A program made the translations under genes and the position numbers. The notes below the pieces were generated by a model, which saw only the letters and a program-made list of their open reading frames with translations, was not told the origin of the DNA and did not search any database. From contig JAQWQC010000009.1 in assembly GCA_029245025.1 (NCBI GenBank), positions 1 to 55,972 on the forward strand: a stretch of 55,972 nucleotides of DNA, in the 5' to 3' direction. This DNA is from Rhodospirillaceae bacterium. GTDB lineage: Bacteria > Pseudomonadota > Alphaproteobacteria > Rhodospirillales > Rhodospirillaceae. The stretch's first letter is position 1. The number at the start of each line of letters is the position of its first letter. Positions 52,187-55,972 of the stretch are shown here, one piece after another.

Positions 52187-53143
52187 CTAAGGATTCAAGT
52201 TCCAATGGTGCACACTTATGTCGTCACCTATTGTTACCGTCATTAAATCCTCGCCAACTTCCAACGGGCCATCAAAAGCAAGTCTGGCATCGCGCTTCAA
52301 CTCGGTGGCAAATTCTTCTCCCGGGTCGATGTGGTAAAATACTGCGAGCCGAGGATTTACGGCGGCAAATATTTCGCCTGCTTGGGTGGGTGTGGTGTGC
52401 ACACTTTCAATCGCTTTGATCACTAAGTAGGGCACATCGGGGTGTGCGTTGGAGTAGGCTTCAGGTGCAAAGGCTTCGTGGAACAACACGTCGACCTCTC
52501 GGGATTGGGCGATCAGATTTTCACTCGGGCGCGTGTCACCGGATATGGCCAGGGAGTGTCCTGCATAATCGACACGGAATCCAAATGCCGGTTTGACAGG
52601 TCCGTGATCAACCTCAAACGCTGTGACGGTCACCCCATTGGACTCAAAGACAACACCCTCTTCAAAATCGGTCGCGTCGATGGTGGCGCCAATCGCGGCA
52701 TAGCGGGTGTGCTTGTCTCGACGGATGGTGATGTCAAAGTCAAAGGCGTCCACGAGATGTTGCGCCATGCGGCTTGTGCCGTCCGGCCCCCAAAGACGCA
52801 GCGCCGTGTTGCGTCGCCCCAGCACCCAGCCGGTGAGGTAAAGGTCTGGTATACCGACCACATGGTCAGAATGAAGATGGGTTAAGAACACTTTGTCGAC
52901 CGTGTCGTAAGGCACGGGTATTTGATTGAGGCGAATGGTGGTGCCGCGCCCAGCGTCAAAGAGAAGGGTTTCCGTACCTGCCTCTACTAATATGCTGGCG
53001 CCGTATTTGTCTGGAAGTGGCTCAACATAACCCGAGCCAAGGATGGTGGCTTTTAGAGTGAGGTCTTCCGCTGAGGTGGATGATGGATAGATAGATGCCC
53101 AGTGCCAGATGATGCCGAATGTTAACCAGCGAAATATCGCCAT
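52187..53143 (-). CDS. Exported MBL-fold metallo-hydrolase
   Basis: A 318-residue metallo-beta-lactamase-fold hydrolase related to RNase Z/arylsulfatase-type enzymes. A signal peptide (RWLTFGIIWHWASIYPSSTSAE) suggests the periplasm, so a tRNA-processing role is unlikely. The metal-binding motif is THLHSDHVVG, with further ligands in VDHGPVKPAFGFRVDYAGHSLAISGDT and a histidine in FHEAF. Substrate unknown. The ATG at 53143 is preferred since AAGGGG stands about 10 nt before it; an ATG at 53152 is possible. It is divergent from phoX, 128 nt apart. Confidence 0.85.
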   Translation of the reverse strand: MAIFRWLTFGIIWHWASIYPSSTSAEDLTLKATILGSGYVEPLPDKYGASILVEAGTETLLFDAGRGTTIRLNQIPVPYDTVDKVFLTHLHSDHVVGIPDLYLTGWVLGRRNTALRLWGPDGTSRMAQHLVDAFDFDITIRRDKHTRYAAIGATIDATDFEEGVVFESNGVTVTAFEVDHGPVKPAFGFRVDYAGHSLAISGDTRPSENLIAQSREVDVLFHEAFAPEAYSNAHPDVPYLVIKAIESVHTTPTQAGEIFAAVNPRLAVFYHIDPGEEFATELKRDARLAFDGPLEVGEDLMTVTIGDDISVHHWNLNP

Positions 53144-53271
53144 AACCAACATGCCCCTTTCTTTCAACAAATACAGAAATAGAGAATAGTCAATTTGAGC
53201 CGATTTGGAGATAATCCGGCCTTATTCATCTCTCTTATATACTGGGGCATCCTGTGTGATTATGGGGGTCT

Positions 53272-55176
53272 ATGACCAATGATTCCCCACAACCTCACGC
53301 TAGAAACTTAGACGAGGCGCTTTTGGCTCGCCGCGCACTGTTGTCGAGCACGGCGGCCGCAATGGCTGCTGCAGCTGTCACATCACCTCTCTTGCATATC
53401 GATCAAGCAGAGGCATCTCAATCGTCTGGTCTGGATTTCGATGAATTGCCCCACGGCATTGATGAAACCCATCACGTTGCTGAAGGATTCACTGCGGACG
53501 TGCTGATCCGGTGGGGTGACCCATTGTTTGCTGACGCACCTGGTTTTGTGGCCAATGCGCTGACGGCCGAGGGGCAGTCCAAACAGTTCGGGTACAACTG
53601 TGATTTTATTGGCTACTTTCCGCTGCCCTACGGATCTAATTCGTCCGATCACGGATTGCTTTGCGTCAATCACGAGTACACCACCAGTGATTTGATGTTT
53701 GCGGACGTTAAAGGCTTCAATCCCTATCCCGCGCCGACCCGGCGACATGTCGATGTGGAAATGGCCGCCCATGGCCATGCAGTTGTGGAAGTGAAGCGGC
53801 GGGCAGATGGCACCTGGGCCTATGTACAAAATAGTTCATACAACCGACGCATCACGGCCTCCGGAACTCAGATGACACTGAGTGGCCCTGCCGCTGGTCA
53901 TGATCGACTCAAGACCAAAGATGATCCGACGGGGCGAAAAGTGATCGGAACCCTGAACAACTGTGCCGGTGGGCAAACCCCTTGGGGCACGTGTCTGATA
54001 GCCGAAGAAAACATCCACTATTATTTCGCAGGTGATCCCAGAGGCACTGCCGAAGCTGGTAACCACTTAAGTATGGGTTTGAATCAAAGCCTATTCTTTT
54101 CCTGGGGTGACTACATTAACCGTTTCGACGTAGAGAAAGAGCCGCATGAGCCTAATCGCTTCGGTTGGGTTGTCGAGTATGACCCATACACGCCTGACTC
54201 AGTTCCTATAAAGCGTACCGCGCTAGGGCGGTTTCGTCATGAAGGCGCTACATCAGTGATCAGCGCTGGTGGCCAAGTGGTTGTCTATTCCGGCGACGAT
54301 CAAATGTTTCAATACGTATACAAATTTGTCTCTACGGGACTCTACGACCCTGAAAACCGGGAGCAGAACCGCAATTTGCTGGACGAAGGAATTTTATATG
54401 TGGCGCGGTTCCAAGAAGATGGCACCCTAAAGTGGTTGCCGCTGGTCTGGGGGCATGATGGGTTGACTCCTGACAACGGATTTGCGGATCAGGCTGATGT
54501 TCTCATCGAAACGCGGCGGGCGGCTTCTTTTTTGGGGGCGACACCTATGGACCGCCCCGAAGATGTTGAGACCAATCCGGTGACTGGGTCCGTTTTTGTG
54601 GCTTTGTCTAAAAATCCATTTCGGCGGGCGTTCCGGACCGATGCTGCTAATCCAAGAGAACGCAATCGCGCTGGGCACATTCTTGAATTGATCCCGCCTG
54701 GTGGCGAAGGCGCCCTAGCCGATCATGCGGCAACGACATTTTCATGGACCGTATTTTTGCAGGCGGGAGATCCTCAAGACCCACGATCTGGCGCGCAGTA
54801 CCATGCTGACGTCTCAAAGAATGGCTGGTTGGCCAACCCGGACAACCTTGCCTTCGACCCCAAAGGCCGGTTGTGGATCGCGACCGATGGGGCGTCCGAT
54901 TTTGACACTGCCGATGGGGTCTGGGCGACTGAGGTTCGTGGCACCAAGCGAGCGCTGACTCGGCATTTCTTTAAATGCCCGGTGGGGGCCGAGTTGACCG
55001 GGCCTGCCTTTACGCCAGACGGAGAAACGTTGTTTTGTTCTGTCCAGCATCCAGGCCAGGGTGGGGGGTCGACCTACGATAAGCCAACAACCCGCTGGCC
55101 AGATTTTGAAGCCGATACGCCACCGCGACCGTCTGTTATAGCCATAACCCGGAGGGGCGGCGGCTCTATCAGCTAG
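53272..55176 (+). CDS. PhoX-family alkaline phosphatase (DUF839)
   Basis: A 634-residue PhoX/DUF839-type phosphatase. The N-terminus has paired arginines (LLARRALLSSTAAAMAAAAV, Arg20-Arg21) of a Tat signal, expected to be cleaved near residue 50, so it would be exported folded. PhoX enzymes use calcium and iron and release phosphate from organic esters. Segments HGLLCVNHEYTT, NNCAGGQTPWGTCLIAEEN and NPDNLAFDPKGRLWIATDG match the family's six-bladed propeller. No Pho box could be assigned upstream. The length is in the usual range for the family (about 600-700). Confidence 0.88.
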   Translation: MTNDSPQPHARNLDEALLARRALLSSTAAAMAAAAVTSPLLHIDQAEASQSSGLDFDELPHGIDETHHVAEGFTADVLIRWGDPLFADAPGFVANALTAEGQSKQFGYNCDFIGYFPLPYGSNSSDHGLLCVNHEYTTSDLMFADVKGFNPYPAPTRRHVDVEMAAHGHAVVEVKRRADGTWAYVQNSSYNRRITASGTQMTLSGPAAGHDRLKTKDDPTGRKVIGTLNNCAGGQTPWGTCLIAEENIHYYFAGDPRGTAEAGNHLSMGLNQSLFFSWGDYINRFDVEKEPHEPNRFGWVVEYDPYTPDSVPIKRTALGRFRHEGATSVISAGGQVVVYSGDDQMFQYVYKFVSTGLYDPENREQNRNLLDEGILYVARFQEDGTLKWLPLVWGHDGLTPDNGFADQADVLIETRRAASFLGATPMDRPEDVETNPVTGSVFVALSKNPFRRAFRTDAANPRERNRAGHILELIPPGGEGALADHAATTFSWTVFLQAGDPQDPRSGAQYHADVSKNGWLANPDNLAFDPKGRLWIATDGASDFDTADGVWATEVRGTKRALTRHFFKCPVGAELTGPAFTPDGETLFCSVQHPGQGGGSTYDKPTTRWPDFEADTPPRPSVIAITRRGGGSIS

Positions 55177-55275
55177 TGACAGAGAGGGTTGGGGCTTCGC
55201 ACGCTCATCAAAACTTGGCGAGTTTGCACTGGTGGTGATGGCGGCCCACTGCACCGCAGACCTAGGCTTTTAGAA

Positions 55276-55972
55276 CTATCTGTGAACCATAACCTTGGAA
55301 TCTGCATTTAGATCACCGTTCGGATCAACCAGATGCCCCGCAGGAAAAGCCGCGGCAGTAGCGGGCGTGGTCGTGTCCAGACACAGAAAGTGGTTGTTGT
55401 CGGCGTCGCCTAGATCTGCCAATGCTGCCGGACTCACCTCGGACCGAGAGCCATCCGCAGCGGTAAGGCTTACCTTATATAACGTCCTCTGTGCCTCGCC
55501 CAACTCATCTCTGTTGGGCAGTCTCACGCCACCTGTCCAGGTCACCCGCACCACTTGTTTGGTGGCGGTGGGGCAAGACGTTCCCCGACCCGACAGCGAC
55601 CAGATATCCTTTGGCACCGCCGCAGCCAAAATAATCTCTGGGCCGGCGTCGAGAGGAATAACCGAGACTTGGGTACCACGAAAGTTCACCTGGGGGCTGT
55701 CGGTGGCGTCTGAGAACACATCATCTACGATCAACACCTTAACTGGCGGATCATCATCGGCATTACCGAATTCACCAATCATCAAAACCGTCCGATTTTC
55801 ATCCATGTCGCCTGCTGGGCGCAGGGTGACACACATAGGCGTGTTAGTGGCTCCGGACTGCCTGACCACACGGAAGTCTTCAGCTTGCAATGAATCTGGG
55901 TTAACGGTGTGGCTCAAAACCACCGGCATACCGTCCTCACCCGACGCGCCTAAACACAGGACATTAGCACCA
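55276..55972 (-). CDS. Hypothetical protein, cut by the right edge
   Basis: A partial product of at least 231 codons. The frame continues unbroken to the window end, reading GANVLCLGASGEDGMPVVLSHT before the visible body, so the start is outside. It is rich in aspartate, valine and proline with no membrane span in the visible part, and has a few cysteines (CLG, MCVTL, SCPTA, FLCLD). It may be extracytoplasmic by its composition, but this cannot be confirmed without the N-terminus. No family is recognised. It converges with phoX across 99 nt. Confidence 0.65.
   Translation of the reverse strand, partial: GANVLCLGASGEDGMPVVLSHTVNPDSLQAEDFRVVRQSGATNTPMCVTLRPAGDMDENRTVLMIGEFGNADDDPPVKVLIVDDVFSDATDSPQVNFRGTQVSVIPLDAGPEIILAAAVPKDIWSLSGRGTSCPTATKQVVRVTWTGGVRLPNRDELGEAQRTLYKVSLTAADGSRSEVSPAALADLGDADNNHFLCLDTTTPATAAAFPAGHLVDPNGDLNADSKVMVHR

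Noticed and set aside
51943-52419. Plus-strand frame of 158 codons
   Set aside because: It is antisense to the metallo-hydrolase end and to the coding-like scrap, with serine- and arginine-rich translation.
1-55972. CRISPR arrays, rRNA genes, complete insertion sequences or prophage
   Set aside because: I saw no regularly spaced repeats, rRNA-like sequence, transposase or phage structural genes on reading both strands.

Overview
This window looks like a piece of an alphaproteobacterial chromosome, probably from a free-living, likely marine or aquatic, Rhodospirillales-like lineage. The evidence is the gene neighbourhoods and protein families: an RNase D gene beside the start of what may be a sugar-phosphate isomerase gene, an NDUFA9-like gene beside uppP and gltDB, dnaB-alr-mlaE-mlaF-radA-cvpA-purF in one run, a yfgM-like/bamB/der cluster and a DUF2794 gene. 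No rRNA, CRISPR array, phage or complete insertion sequence was seen. Species-level assignment is not possible from reading alone.

Layout. 1-1010: edge of a minus-strand gene, RNase D and a tRNA-Leu(CAG) with a good sigma-70-like promoter. 1176-9438: NDUFA9-like protein, uppP, then gltD-gltB behind a long structured leader with a 20-bp perfect palindrome. 9435-14811: M17 aminopeptidase, an orphan TAXI-type binding protein, and a complete glycine-betaine-type ABC importer (ATPase, permease, binding protein). 14976-19895: gloB and an RND efflux pair. 19930-21501: gmk and yicC. 21502-22188 holds overlooked small reading frames, one with an in-frame amber codon. 22189-26653: mltG and the fatty-acid synthesis cluster fabF-acpP-fabG-fabD. 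26802-28320: ribosomal operon rpsF-rpsR-rplI with a promoter and a strong terminator. 28409-38654: a 10-kb collinear run dnaB, alr, mlaE, mlaF, radA, cvpA, purF, SDR, amidohydrolase. 38651-42311: der, bamB and a YfgM-like TPR protein on the minus strand.

From about 42.5 kb the window becomes accessory in character: a broken small lipoprotein gene, DUF2794, a 32-residue membrane peptide with a very strong ribosome binding site below a pair of direct repeats, two tandem paralogous methyltransferases, a divergent TonB-dependent receptor, then a strongly AT-rich island (about 50.0-51.2 kb) with a secreted peptide, a possible HNH-type nuclease and the wreck of a glyoxalase/VOC gene. After that come a secreted DUF1330 protein, an exported metallo-beta-lactamase-fold hydrolase with a coding-like scrap behind it, a Tat-exported PhoX-type phosphatase, and a secreted-looking hypothetical protein cut by the right edge.

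The first 42 kb is mostly housekeeping: nitrogen assimilation, osmoprotection, envelope building (uppP, mltG, mlaEF, bamB, alr), lipid synthesis, translation and replication. The places most worth a second look are the gltD leader, the amber-interrupted small gene after mltG, the methyltransferase pair facing the TonB receptor, the 32-residue peptide locus and the AT-rich island.
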